A stretch of 64,000 nt of DNA from Rhizoclosmatium globosum (GCA_002104985.1 MCGO01000021.1:1-64000); one strand, 5' to 3'; positions 20,531 to 32,861 are shown, counted from the stretch's first letter. Notes: a model not told the origin generated them from the letters alone. Numbers and translations: made by a program.

Positions 20531-22046
20531 TCAATTACCAAACATATGCTTCACAAGACTTTCAAATGAATCCAAAAACACCACTGTCGCATCTTTCTTC
20601 AAACCTGATGGAACTGATTCCCATACACGCTGGGAGATCTCTTCTCTAGAAAGAATAATTTGTTTTGCTCCAAAGTCAATCGCCTGAATAACTCTTTGCA
20701 TCACAATTTCCTGTGAGGATGACGGGGACGCCAGTCTTCCACTAAGCTTCAATCCACAAATTATCACAGTTTTCTCAGACACTTGCACATTCATTGTCCC
20801 GGACACGAGAGCTACGGCTGCCGCTGTTGCCATACAACCGTTGTCAGATTGGCCACTGGATTGAACCAAAACTTTAGTATCTGGCTTTGAGAACCTGGAA
20901 CTGTGTGCCCGCAACCAGTTCTTTGCAAACTCGACGCCTATGATGGGATCAACCGTGTCCTTAGAGTTTGATAAAACCCCGTCTCCGTCAGTGAGCATAA
21001 TTTGAAGACTGTGAAGCAACCCATCATCGCCGATGAAGACAGCGCTTCCAACCCTGGTATCATTCCAGAGAGTTGAAAAAGTCATATCAGGAATTAACAG
21101 GCTCTTGACATTGTCAACAGTCAAATCGACTTGCTGAACTCCCAAAAGCAACTTGACACAAGCAGCATCCAACACAATCTTGATAGCTTTTTCAATCGAC
21201 TCAAAGTCGCATTTTCCTTGAAGATGCACAAAACAGATCCAATCTAACGCGTCTCTATGCCAATGAACCCGATCATCGTCTGACAAGCCCATCCATTCCA
21301 TCACTTCAGAAACAATCGTGGACCACCCATATTCAGCCATGTGAGAAACTTGAGCAGGTGGGATTTCGATGTGTGTTATTTTGTTTAGCCGTAGGAACGA
21401 AAATGGTAACGCAGAAGGGTTCTTGGTGCTTAAAACAAACAGCGAGGATTGTAAATCGATTTCAATACCCATGAATGGGTCGTGGAATGTGCTGGAAGCG
21501 GATGAAAGGATTTGTAAAACTGTTTTCGCAATTTGAGAGGTGGGGTCTATCTTGTCGACTGTTCGTGAATGAAATCAGTGATTGTCGGATTATTTTGCCA
21601 GGAACTCACAGTTTTCAAACAGGACCAAACACCCGCGGCACCAAAAGCAGCAATTTTGGCAAAAACGCTACTAACATGGGCATCTTTATCTCCCAAAATA
21701 TCCTGAACGCTTTTGACTGATGCTAGATCCATTCGATATAGCCTCAGATCCAAACAAACTGCCAAAGTCCTTGTCACTTGAGCAGTACCAAAGTCTGATG
21801 AATTTTCACTCAAAACCAGTGATGAATATGAAATAAAGGTCGAAGAGACGTATTCCAACATTCGCGGGCTATTGTTCGCGGATGGTGTCGATAGGAGAAC
21901 AGATCTATCAAGACTTGTGGACGACATGAACTTGATGCGACGAAAGACGATATTCTGTCTTTTATATATTTAGGGCCGTTATATCTTGCTTCCCATCGCT
22001 CATAGAAGTCCTTGAACTTTGAGCGAACGTCAAGAGATTCCTCCAT
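20531..22046 (-). CDS. Degenerate Lon-protease-like protein (pseudo-enzyme or decaying gene)
   Basis: Two parts: 22046 to about 21605 and about 21550-20531, joined across an intron with donor GTGAGT (CLKT to IDPTSQ). The gene follows the Lon order: RYNGPKYIKDRISSFVA (before the P-loop), VLLSTPSANNSP at the Walker A place, IDPTSQIAKTVLQIL and FHDPF (LDPEQN...F.DH region), DLQSSLFVLSTKN (sensor 1), an alpha domain, and a Lon protease domain with MLTDGDGVLSNS and SDNGCMATAAAVALVSG. The P-loop lysine and threonine are lost, the protease serine (GPSAG) reads Cys and the lysine position appears to be Arg. The large Lon N-domain is missing. A -1 frame step is needed near 21920. No normal Lon activity is expected. 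Alignment is by eye. Confidence 0.65.
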
Positions 22047-22104
22047 TTCACCGAAAACAAATACATCATCTTCAATTATCGGAATGGGTGATTCTCGTTT
22101 GTTT

Positions 22105-23414
22105 TCAGTAGGTTACCAGAGTCTTGTGGTATGCCTCCAAACAATCCAAAGCTAACGCGACTGCTATTTGATCTTGCGCAGTTTGAGTTGAAACTGAATC
22201 TTCTCGCAGGATGCCACCTCTAGTGCCAGGTTTTTTGTTTTCATTTGCTTCTCCAATAACTGCTGGCCTGAACGGTTGCGTCAGGACGTTTTCATGTTCT
22301 CGAAATATCCCAATAACTTCATTGCCTGCGTTCATAACAGCCACCTTCAAGTCATCATTTCGAGATAAAACATCTTTTGGAGCGGCACCGATAGAGAGTA
22401 AGTATCTGACAACTTCTGGGTGGTCGGATTTGACTGAAACGAAAAGTGCATCCATTCCTTGCTCGTGTAGCCTGACTTTACCAGTATCAAATAGAGCTTC
22501 TACGACTTCAACATGACCCTTCTCACAGGCAACATAGAATGGGTATGATTCTTGCGCATTCACATCCACACGTCCGTCACGTAAAAGGACTCGGACGACT
22601 TCCACATGACCCAAGGCACAGGCAACGCGAAGAACTCTGCTATCGAAGCAGCAGGATTCACAGTTGGGAGGTGAGCAGGAAGTCAACAACGTCCCAAAAT
22701 CCACCTTGAACAGCCAATAAGAGTGGCTTTTGGTCCCGAACAGCAGGGTCAATGCCTGGCAGTTCAACAAGATATTGAACCATATCAAGATGTCCAAGCG
22801 CGGTATATGTCAGAAGAATCTCATTGTCGTGGTAAGTAGCATCCACCTTTCCAGTTGAAACCAACATCTTGGCAGCATCCAACTGCCCCCTTTCCCAGAC
22901 AATTCTCAGAGCTTCATTGTTTAATGCCGAAGGATCTGCTCCCCATAGTTGTCCAAACTGAAAATGAAGCCGAGAATGTCCAGATGATTATTGATGGCTG
23001 CCAATCTGAGTGCAAGTGATTCGTCATCAGCGAGCGATACTGCACCCGTGTTCCATATCTTCTTGAAAATAGAAATGTGTCCACTTTTGGCGCGAATGCA
23101 ATGGCATTGTCTTCTGACGGATCCAATTTGTTTGATGGAAGCAAGATGTCCACTATGGCTTCATGCCCTTCCTCGGCTGCAATTGCGAGCGGAGAAACGT
23201 ACTCCATTTCCAAATCGGGTAAGATACAATGCGTTATTGTGGGAACATGTTCCAGCGTAGCTATTACACAGTTGAGTGTCAAACACCGATATAAGGGGAT
23301 TCTGATGCCTCACGTACCGAGTGTCTTCTTCAGAGCATCAACATGACCATTTCTTGCTGCTACGATTAGATCTGCGATTGCCTGCAACTCTGCTTCAGTA
23401 TAAGGACCAGTCAT
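22105..23414 (-). CDS. Ankyrin-repeat protein
   Basis: The start at 23414 gives MTGPYTEAELQAIADL and a first repeat (AARNGHVDALKKTLG) ending at a GTACGT donor near 23318. Later exons carry repeats of the form LAIAAEEGHEAIVDILL, LRLAAINNHLDILGFIF, TALGHLDMVQYLV and ACALGHVEVVRVLLRDGRVDVN, ending in a non-repeat tail. At least three short introns are needed; exact joins are uncertain between about 22900 and 23100. Ankyrin repeats bind other proteins; no partner can be inferred. A second, damaged ankyrin locus lies just upstream. Confidence 0.75.
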
Positions 23415-23869
23415 TACTGATCAGCCCCCAATGAAATCCGATATCTTTCAGAACAACAAATAACCAATTATCACATGGGTCGCTTCTCAGGTATATGCCA
23501 ATATCAAGAATACGTGTTGTTCTGATGTGAAAAGGCTGAATACATCCAACCTTAATGTATTTAATGACAGGGTAACAACGAACGTAATCGACATTGACTT
23601 CGTTCTCCATACATCCTCGATTGCTTGGTAAAGTATAACGCGATCTACGGTGATAGTTGTGATTACTGTCAATTAACACCGCTCGTCCCCCCCATCCCAA
23701 CGCCGGCCAAGTCCTTCACGGTTTCCCATGCCCTCTCTTAAATTTTTAAATTTAATACCAATTTTCTCCATACACACTTTTGACATTGCACTTTATCACA
23801 TCTTAATGTTGCAGACACTTGCCTTTGAAGGTTGATGCCAACAAAGGATGTTGAGTTTCATTCGATGAC

Positions 23870-25002
23870 TTATTTTATTTATTTTAGTTTCAGACAATCA
23901 GATTTTTTCGACTTTGTTTCCATATCATTCTTCATAATATTTAAATACTCTACAATGTCATAATTGTCAGTTGAACGGGCACATGAAATCCAACTGTCAA
24001 TTCCACGTTCCTGTACATAATGAGAACATTCTTCCATCAAATACTTGACCATCTCAAGGTCCCGAACTTTGCAGCAGCTTGAATCGCATTATCCAGATCC
24101 ATAATCTTGTTTTAAAAGTGACTAAAGTTTTGATGCTACATCTTCTGACCTCAACAAGAACTCAAATCTATATCGATTCGAAAGATCAACCCGTTTGTCT
24201 TTCAACAGAACTAGTAAAGGATTCCACGCTTTTGCGTTCTTTGTTCCAAGATGACACTCAAAAATATCAGCTACTATCCAGTCCACATCAAATCTCAAGT
24301 CAACGCGAGGGTCATTAAGTAACAACTCTAGAATTGCAGTGTTTCCCGATATGATTGAATTGCGAAGTGCCTGATTTCTCCTCATTTCATAGCCATCACT
24401 AGGATTTACCCGAGGATCCTTCAATAACCGCTGCACCACAGAAATATGACCACATGCTGCATTGACTAACGCGTAGTTTCTACAGTCACTTGGATCTACC
24501 GAGGATTTGTTTCAATCAATTTAATAATTTTGCGTGTCGAATACATATTTAACGATTATACGTCTTTCATTATTTTAATGTTAATGTCTTCTTTTGCAAC
24601 ATTGACGCGATAAATCGATTCCAGTATGCATATAGTTGAATTAAAAAATTTATTAAAAAATTATAAAAGTGTTTTGCCATAAACAGAGATTGATGGATCA
24701 CGAAGTTTCAAAGCGCGAAATATGTAATGCCATTTCGGCAGATGGATCTGATTGTTCGACATGGATCATATAATGCAAGAAGATCTCACGATTTCATCCA
24801 TTCTGGCGTAGATGTCCATTCGTCGCCAACCATATGTACGAATAACGTAATTAGACGGAATTCTTAATATGAGTTCGACAACTTGCGTGAATCCGTTATA
24901 TGATGCCCAACAAATTGGAATTAATTCGGTATAAGTTATGGACGGTTCTTGCATAATTCGAGAGCCCTTCCAGAGGGAAAGGAAACCACTCGGAACACTC
25001 AT
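23870..25002 (-). pseudogene. Ankyrin-repeat gene remnants
   Basis: Separate minus-strand pieces carry ankyrin-like sequence: near 24500-24180 YALVNAACGHISVVQRLL, LLKDPRVNPSDG and NSIISGNTAILELLLNDP; near 24100-23890 NAIQAAAKFG and MVKYLMEECSHYVQE; near 24970-24730 CWASYNGFTQVVELIL. Stops and frame changes separate them and no start or convincing splice pattern links them. I read a decayed relative of the gene at 22105-23414, though a multi-exon gene with sequence errors cannot be excluded. Confidence 0.55.
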
Positions 25003-25490
25003 ACAGATATGGATGGTGTGTGTTATCAGTTAACAGAATCATTTGATAGATGGCGGCCTTGTATTGAAACGGCAGAGAGGGCCATCGTCTTTGTTGATCC
25101 CGGTTGTATCCAAATACATCCAGATGTCTAGAGTGCGATATTATGTGCTTTGCGAAGTTGATGGAGTGTTACATCCATCTGGTAGCGAAGGTGTCTTCGA
25201 GCAAACGAGGGACTGTAAACGAGAACGGCTACCAGTGCCTTGATGAAAGAGAAAGTGCCTTAAGATCTGCAGAGAGAGGAAGACCGATCAGGAGCTCTGC
25301 AAGAAGCTCGGCAAGAGGTTCATGAGTATTGTGGTCAAGTTAGAATTAATAATAAATAATAACGAAAAGAGCATTTCAACTAAGTTTATTGATTGAATAA
25401 AGAAGGAAGTAACCACTTCCAACCTTTGGGGTGAAAGGAGATCCAGCACAACCCAAAACTTTTGCGAACGAACTCCTGCCAACTTTCTTT
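25003..25490. other. Intergenic region
   Basis: Between the ankyrin remnants and folylpolyglutamate synthase. Contains a purine-rich AAGANCTCNGCAAGAGG repeat near 25290-25320. No gene is recognised. Confidence 0.4.
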
Positions 25491-27452
25491 ATGCTGAAAA
25501 GGATGGCAACTGCAGCAACTACATCAACTTTGGCTGTTCGAAAGTATGAGGTACTTCAGGCTAGATTGTTTTATTTCGTTTCCAACGCCTTACTAAGGCA
25601 ACTAACCTTACCCCTCCCTCCTCAAGGACTGTGTCCACCTCCTCAACACAACCCAAACAAATGCCGTAAGCCTCGAAACCCTCCAACTGCGGTCGCTCAC
25701 TCGACAAACCACCTAATCGACCTGTTTCCAACTTGACAGGCTGTTCTCGAAGCTGTGCGAAAGGCCGGAAACTCGCTCAACAAACTGTCGCTTCCCGAAG
25801 TAGCAAGCTTTGTCAGCAAGATCGGATACACGGTACGCTTGAACCCGATGCCGCCGAGTGAGTGACAGTGATCACTGATGGCGATTAAACACAGGTCCCT
25901 TCGCTCAACTCGCTCAATGTTATCCATATTGCCGGAACGAAAGGAAAGGGCTCAACCAGCGCTCTCTGCGACTCGATCCTTCGTCGTGCTTTCATTGTAA
26001 AATCAGATGGCTCAAAGCGACCTCTGGTCACGGGCCTGTTTTCCTCGCCTCACTTAATTCAGGCCAGGGAACGTATTCGTTTGAACGGAATTCCAGTATC
26101 GGAACTTGTCTTTTCCAGGCGTTCGAAAAAGTCTGGAAGGACTTTGAAGGCCTTGACGTTAGTACCCATCCTCTTTCCTCTTTCTCGATAACCTTATGAA
26201 ATGCTCAGAAACCTGGATACTTCCGCTTCCTCTTCCTCATGTCGCTCCACATTTTCGCGACAACTCCAACAGACGCGGCAATCCTCGAGACTGGTGTTGG
26301 CGGTGAATACGACTGCACAAACATTATCGAAAAGCCATACGTGACAGGAATCACGTCCTTGGGTCTTGATCATCAAGGTCTTTTGGGCCACACCGTCGCT
26401 GAAATTGGTTGGCACAAGGCGGGTATCATGAAGAAGGGCGTTGCCTGCTTCACGGCCCCTCAACCTGCCGATGCCATGAAAACTCTCCAAGACCGTGCCG
26501 CGGAGAAACAAATTGCAGAAGCCGTGGGGAGAAAGGGAGGGGTGAATGGATTGGTTGAGATCACAAACGAAGAGATTGAAAGTTTGAAGAAGAGTCCGTT
26601 AGGTGCGTATTACAGCAGCGTACTTCGACGTCAAGTTCTGTTATTAACTTCAAGCACAAAAAAAAACAGGATTGAAAGGAGCGCATCAATACATCAACGC
26701 AGCTGTTGCCGTTGCAGCTTGTCGCGAATGGGTCGCCGTATACAACCGCGAACACACTGACACACAATGTGAATTAAGTGAAGATGCAATCGTCAAGGGG
26801 CTTGAAGGTGCATCATGGCCTGGACGAGCTCAGACTCTCCGAGTCGAAGAGTTCCCCAACTCTGTCTTTTATTTGGATGGAGCGCATACTCCTGAGAGTT
26901 TGTCTGTTTGTGGAGAGTGGTACGAAGAAGTATTGAGAAAGGAAGGTGGCGACAGGTGTGTTTTGAGATATTGTACCCAGGGTCGTCATTGACTTTTCCT
27001 TTCCAGCGCAAATGAAAGGAACATCCTAATCTTCTACTGTACCGGCGGTCGAAGTGGCGATGAGCTCTTGGCACCTCTCGTCAGCCACGTATCTGCAAGG
27101 CCATTCACGGACATTGTCTTTTGTTCAAGTGATTCAAAGATCGCAGCAAGTAAGGCAGTTTCTCTTCTCAGTGATTAGTTCTAACTGATATTTGACAGAC
27201 GTCAACAACACAAACTTCACAGTGTTCAAAGACACTGCAATGAAAACTCAAAAGGCAAATGGAGCATCGTGGGCTCGCATCAGTAAGGGAACAATCCATG
27301 AATCTGCGCGAGTGCACCTATTTGAGACCGTGGATGAAGCGTTGGAGTTGGCAGGGCGAATTGGGGCTGATAAACCAGCAAAGACATTGGTGACAGGAAG
27401 TATGTATTTGGTTGGCTCGGTATTGACTAGATGTAATGCGGAAGTTGTTTAA
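25491..27452 (+). CDS. Folylpolyglutamate synthase
   Basis: This enzyme adds gamma-linked glutamates to folates so that cells and mitochondria retain them. About eight exons. The start at 25491 gives MLKRMATAATTSTLAVRKYE, possibly a mitochondrial leader. Family marks in order: LNTTQTNA, LSLPEVASFVSKIGY, IHIAGTKGKGST (P-loop), SSPHLIQARERI, ETGVGGEYDCTN, SLGLDHQGLLG, FYLDGAHTPES, and the terminal TLVTGSMYLVGSVL. Introns include GTAAGC (after TNA) and GTACGC (after KIGYT). At about 26117 the frame must step by -1 (VFSR to AFEKVW), which one extra G in AGG.GCG would repair. Length is normal after that repair. Confidence 0.93.
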
Positions 27453-27511
27453 GAAATTCTTTCTATAAAGTGGGATACGTTTGTTTGGTGTTTTGATTCT
27501 ACTCTCAAGAA

Positions 27512-28821
27512 ATGTCAAACAACCAAACGGCAGCCAAAGGCTTCTGGGTTCCTTCTCGGTCAGGTAACGCTCTCCAAACTGTGGCTGTTTCTCAATTTGT
27601 TAGTACAGATGAAGTGCATGTGCAGCCAGGCGACCAACTGGATGTCGTCCGAGAATATCCTGATGGTGAGATAAATATTCCGCAACGACTATCAAAGCTT
27701 ATCATTTTATCTTTTCGATAATTTAATTAGGCTGGATATTGATTCTGAATGGCGCAGCGAAAGGCTTTGCACCCAAAGTTGTGATTGAAGGTGTTAGTGT
27801 GGGACAAGGACGACCCAAGCCACGCCATGAATCGCTTTACACCAAAGATCTGATCTCGATCGATCCACTTTCGCCTGGAAAAGAAGGTGCGCCCAGTGAC
27901 AGCGACGCCCTCAAAGGCCGAATTAAGGCCAAGATCAAGTCGCTTTTGGGCGTGGCTGAGGCCCGGGCCCAGACACCTTCAAACTGTGGATCACTTAAAA
28001 TTATGGTGGCGGGTGATGCGGGAATTGGAAAGGTTGTTTTTGTTTTGTACTTTCGTCTCCTTCTAAATAACTAACCCAATAACAAGACTTCTCTCATTCA
28101 CGCCTTCACTCTCTCAGATGCATTCGTGCAACACGGACCAATCACTTCACTCGATAATACAATGTCAGTCTCTCCAAAAATATCAGAACTCAAGGCTTCC
28201 ACAATTCCGCCCTCGCAACTCAGATTCGGCGAAGACCCAAACAATATTACTTTCGTAGACACGCCCGGTCTTGGATCATTTATGGATGCCATGATGGTCA
28301 TTAAACCAGTCGTGGAATACGTCGAAGCTCAGTTTCGTCCCACAAACACTCTCTTTTCTCCCCACATCCCAACACAGAAACTTGTGAACCTGTTGAAGTC
28401 TGGAACTGGATCTCATTCGCATGTGGACGTGTGTATTTACTGTATCTTGCACCGCTTAAAACCTGTTGATCTGGAATACATGCGGTTGTTGAGTGGGAAT
28501 GTGACTGTTATTCCAGTGATCATTAAAGCGGATACAATGAGTGCACAGGAAGTCTTTGAACTGAAACGCGTTGTGATTGAGAATATTGCGAAAGCAAACA
28601 TTCCGATATATGGGTTTGGGCTGGGTGAGCAGGACTTGATTGATGCAGCAAGGTTGAAAATAGCTGGTGCTGTACCATTTGCCGTTTGCAGTAAAGAACG
28701 CGAATACGGGAAATGTTTGGATGAGACAGAGTTGTTGAAACGCGGGCTATTTTCAAACAATGTGTGGGACATTAGAACATTGACGGCGGAGAGGTTTTCT
28801 GCTTGGAGACTCAGACAATAA
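27512..28821 (+). CDS. SH3-domain / septin-like GTPase fusion
   Basis: Three exons; introns are about 27666-27731 (GTGAGA...AATTAG) and about 28033-28086 (GTTGTT...ACAAG). Residues 10-75 form an SH3 domain: AVSQFVSTDEVHVQPGDQLD, then across the splice DGWILILN and KGFAPKVVIEG. After a linker of about 70 aa comes a septin G domain: GDAGIGKTS (P-loop), VDTPGLGS (G3), HRLKPVDLEYMRLL, and PVIIKADT (septin-type G4), followed by a septin-like FELKRVVIENI. It ends soon after the G domain without the usual C-terminal coiled coil. Septins build cortical filaments and rings; the SH3 would bind proline-rich partners. An SH3 in front of a septin domain is unusual to my knowledge. Confidence 0.85.
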
Positions 28822-28895
28822 GATGTAATTGGCATTGACATCATTATAACTCCTTCTTCTTTCTTGTTGATTGGAGCTGTAAATCTGTGTTCGAA

Positions 28896-31751
28896 ATGTC
28901 GACAATTGAACAACTCACAAATCCACTTCCCAGACAAAGATCCTGTTTCTCGGCTGGAAAGACAAATGAGAGTATTCCAAATGGATCACGAACAAACTCC
29001 CAACTTGTGCCCACATCTCCCTCCAGCTTGAACCAGTCCAAGCCAAACACTCGCCCTGCAACCGCCTCTGCCAACTCCTTAAGACTCCCGCAACAGCTAT
29101 TTTCAAGGTCTACTTCCATCAACGGAGATAATTCCATACTACAAGCGCAACGATCAATTAGTGCCGTGTCACAACAGCCTGGAAACCTTCCTACTTTTGC
29201 CAGGACCGCGTCAGTCTTAGCTGGTCTTGTCGGAGGGAATACTGCAATTGTCGATGTATCCGCTGCAACACGAAGACATCATTCCATTGGCGAAATAGCT
29301 ATCCGAGAACGTGAACTTGCACTTTTACGAAAACGACAACTTCAAAAGAAACCACGAGTATATGGGTTGGCCTATTTAATTCCTCAAAACCCGTTGTGTT
29401 AAATTGCAATCTTCAGACGACTTCCTGAACAAGAAGAACCAGGATGTATCGTGAAAGAAGTCGATGTAAAGAAACTCTTTAGCGTGACGGACCAGCTCTT
29501 GAAAGAAAAAGAACGACTTCGCCAAAAAGCCGAGGAGGCTCGGAGTCTGTATTCTTCCAGCGCTAGAAGCGATGTCGAAAGATTTAACGAAGTTCGGAAC
29601 GAAAAAGAGAGTGACAGTGATTCGGAACAGGATTCAGAGTATCAAGAGTCGTTTCGTCCACCCGGCCGTGTCCGTTTCGCTCTTGAAACTCCCTCGCCCC
29701 ATTCAGAATCAGAATCTCTCGACAACTTGCTGAAAACAACTAGACCCTTCAGCGCCAAATCTCAAGGAGGCATATCCACAGTATTCGGTACAGATATCGA
29801 AGGCGAGGATGATGACGATCTCGACCTTGACGACGAACAGTTCTTTCATCAACAATTCATGCTCAATGTAGACCTCTGTGTGAAACGAGCTCGAAAGATT
29901 CCAAAGCCTGACAAGAAACCAGGCTCAGCAAGTGTATATGGGGATCGCAATCGGATTGGTGGAGAAATGGGATACATCAAGCCACTCAAACCTGTTCCAC
30001 GTGTATCAAGTGCTCCAACAACACTTAAAACCCCTGGAAGTACGGGATCGCGTCCAACCTCAGCTGGTTCTCAAATTCCTATCCGACCAAAATCAGCACC
30101 GTTACTGAGAAAGGATAAATCAAAAGCAGAAGAAAACGAAATCGTTCATCAATTTCTCCAATGTCAAATAGCGGAAGAAAACAACAAAATTGACAAGAGT
30201 GCCATAATGCTAAAAGGTAAAGAAATGGGCAAGATCACAATTTATACCAATTTCTCATCAATGAATGTCTTTAGACATGCTCATGAAACGAAAACAAGAA
30301 TCTCAAGCCACAAACGAAAAAGAATCCATGAAGGCCTACAATTCGCCGGCCGCTTCATCAAAAAGTACGTTAAACAAGTCCTCGAAGAAGACAAATTGAT
30401 CATGGTCGCCGCCACCGCCGCAGAATATGACAGTATTCCGTACCAAGAAGCCCTGGCGCTCAGCCGAACCCGCGCCGCGGACACCACAACCCGAAACCCA
30501 GACACACACGGCCACTCTCTCGCCTACCGCAAAGGCCGCCGCGAAAGAGCCTCAATCGCTGAACCTGATTTCTGGAAACCATTAAACAAAAAACCCTATG
30601 AACGCACAAAGACAGATGTAGAAGTGTTGTATAAAATGGCGAGAAAGATTCCGGCATTTGCGAAACTGAATGACTATTATTTGGGTGAGATTGTGAAGGT
30701 TGTGACACTTGTGGAGTTTGAGGAGGATGAATATGTGTTTCGACAGGGAGAGGAAGGGACGGCGTGGTTTATTATCATTTCTGGGAGTGTGTCAATTTCC
30801 ATAACGAAAACTGGGGATCTGAATGATAGTTTTGTGATTAGGCATATGGTCGCCGTAAGTATTATACACAATTTATATAGATATCTAAATTATTCTTTCT
30901 GTCAGGGAGAAGGGTTTGGAGATATTGCACTCATCAACAAAGGGCCTAGAACCGCTTCCGTGAAGGCCGTTTGTCCATCTCAATTACTGAAAGTCGAACG
31001 AGAAGACTACGACCGTCTCTTAAAAGCCATGTACGTCAATGAAACAACCGCTCTCCACATTTTCCTTCGAAAAGTACCCGTGTTTGCAGACTGGACGAAG
31101 GAGTCTTTGCTCGCAGTCACCAAACGTGTGTTTCGAAACTCGTACAAAATTAAAGAATCCATATACGTGGAAGGACAAGAACTAGATACCATCTACTTTC
31201 TCAAAACGGGTATAGTTTCTGTGGTCAAGACAATCCATCACGATAATCACCGCCCGCCAACACATGTGATTTTGGGGCTCATTCAACCGCTGCAGTATTT
31301 TGGAGAAGAAGGATTCCAACGAAACTCCAAGTTTGCATCTGTTTCATCAAATACAACAATGATTGCCGGTGATGCTACCAAAATGACCAAGGAAGAAATT
31401 CATGTCAGCATCATCGCCAAAACACAGCTCAACGAGAGAGGACAGAAGGGAAAAAAGAGTACAGGTGGTAGCGCGGGGGAGAATGAAATTGAGGTTGTTC
31501 AAATGGCGTATTTCGAAGCGATGGAGATACTGCCTTCACTTGATTGGATGCCTTGGAATCTTGTTACACCCGCGCAATTGGTCAAACTACATAAACAAAA
31601 CCAGCAATCCACCCAATGGCTTAAGAAGCGTAGGCATGAAATGGATGTACTGGTGAAGGAGCAATTTATGAATCCCAATCTTTCAATTCAAAAAGTTCGC
31701 AAAGAAGCTCGCTGTCATAAGACTGGTATTCGAGTTCATGGTTCGAAATAA
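28896..31751 (+). CDS. Protein with two cyclic-nucleotide-binding domains
   Basis: The start at 28896 gives MSTIEQLTNPLPRQ; the first intron is about 29367-29417. A 51 nt intron (about 30855-30905, GTAAGT...TCTGTCAG) is a multiple of three without stops, so the frame reads through it; removing it restores the cyclic-nucleotide cassette as GEGFGDIALINKGPRTASV. Residues 1-330 are low-complexity and Ser/Pro-rich with an acidic patch (EDDDDLDLDDEQF). A basic helix region follows, then CNB domain 1 (about 400-520, with the conserved Arg of PRTA) and a more divergent CNB domain 2 (VFADWTKESLLAV ... YFGEEGF). Similar proteins in animals are CNBD2-like and linked to flagella. It lies 2 kb from three guanylyl cyclases, so cGMP is a plausible ligand (inference). 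Confidence 0.85.
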
Positions 31752-31816
31752 CAATGAATAGTAACTTTCTCATAAATTATCTTTCTTTTTTTCCAACTTT
31801 CCATCCAAAGTTGATG

Positions 31817-32851
31817 TCATCCAGGACAGCACGAAACCGAACCAAACGAGACCAAATCCAAAATACACGAATTATGCAAGGCGTAATCGATAAAAACAGC
31901 CGGCCTTCATCGCGAACAACTAGCGCTACTCCGGTGACTACAACTACTCAACAACCAACATCTGCTACAGCTGCATCAAGTACTCCTGCTGAAGCACCCA
32001 TCGCACAGACCAGCGAACCCACTTCAAATCCATCTGAATCCGAAGCACAAGTCCCTCTGGAAACTACTGCCCCAGCCCCTTCAGAGGCTGAACCAGAACC
32101 AGCCCCTCCACCACCACCACCGCCCCGAATCCCTCGTTTCTGGCCAAAAGACGTGCAATTCATTATCGATTACACTCTCAGCGAAGACCTGAATTTGTCC
32201 AGTCTCCCTCCAGTTTCACAAGACCAAATCACAAAACACAACCTGCAACTCCTGAATCCAAAGCCATATGCGGCTCCACATGCGCACATTCAGCCTATTA
32301 CGGATCCAAAACATCCAGCACATGGACAGAACGGTCTCTTTGCCTCGCGCGATCTTGGGAATAATACGCATATTGTCGATTATGTCGGTCAAGTTATTAG
32401 CGCTGATTCTCCGCAAATCAAGACTTCTGATTATGTGTTAGACTTTGGAGGTGGTGGGGAAGGGTGTGTAATTCTGAGGGACGATGGAACTGAAGACAGA
32501 TTATCGATTGATGGTGGTGCCATGGGGAATGAAGGGCGGATGGTCAATGACTTTCGCGGTGTTCCTCTCGTTGTTGATTACTCCAAAAAGAGCTATGCGG
32601 CGGGGAAGAAGAAGGGAAGTGACAATCCGGCATTTGCCATGTGGGCCAACAAGAGCAAACCGAATGTCGAGTTTCGAAGTTATGTGAATCGATCAGAAGA
32701 AGGGAATGGTGAGATGCGTATGGGTCTGTTTGTCTGTGTTCCTGAAGGAGTGAAGGCTGGTCGTGAGCTTCTTATTTCATATGGAAAGGGATACTGGAAA
32801 GCACGCGGCCTCAGTGATATGGGGGAAATGTATCAAGAACTACTTGAATAA
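31817..32851 (+). CDS. SET-domain protein
   Basis: Single exon. The start at 31817 (MSSRTARNRTKRD) is preferred; an in-frame ATG at 31754 would overlap the end of the preceding gene's flank. Residues 1-110 are low-complexity (Thr/Pro/Glu, a poly-Pro run). The SET domain covers about 165-335: NGLFASRDLG, IVDYVGQVI, SIDGGAMGNEGRMVNDFRG (site of the family's NHS motif, here altered), then RMGLFVCVPEGVKAGREL and LLISYGKGYWKAR. No pre-SET or post-SET cysteines are visible. It may methylate a protein lysine or have lost activity; the substrate is unknown. Confidence 0.8.
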   Translation, partial: SSRTARNRTKRDQIQNTRIMQGVIDKNSRPSSRTTSATPVTTTTQQPTSATAASSTPAEAPIAQTSEPTSNPSESEAQVPLETTAPAPSEAEPEPAPPPPPPPRIPRFWPKDVQFIIDYTLSEDLNLSSLPPVSQDQITKHNLQLLNPKPYAAPHAHIQPITDPKHPAHGQNGLFASRDLGNNTHIVDYVGQVISADSPQIKTSDYVLDFGGGGEGCVILRDDGTEDRLSIDGGAMGNEGRMVNDFRGVPLVVDYSKKSYAAGKKKGSDNPAFAMWANKSKPNVEFRSYVNRSEEGNGEMRMGLFVCVPEGVKAGRELLISYGKGYWKARGLSDMGEMYQELLE

Positions 32852-32861
32852 AACTAAATGT

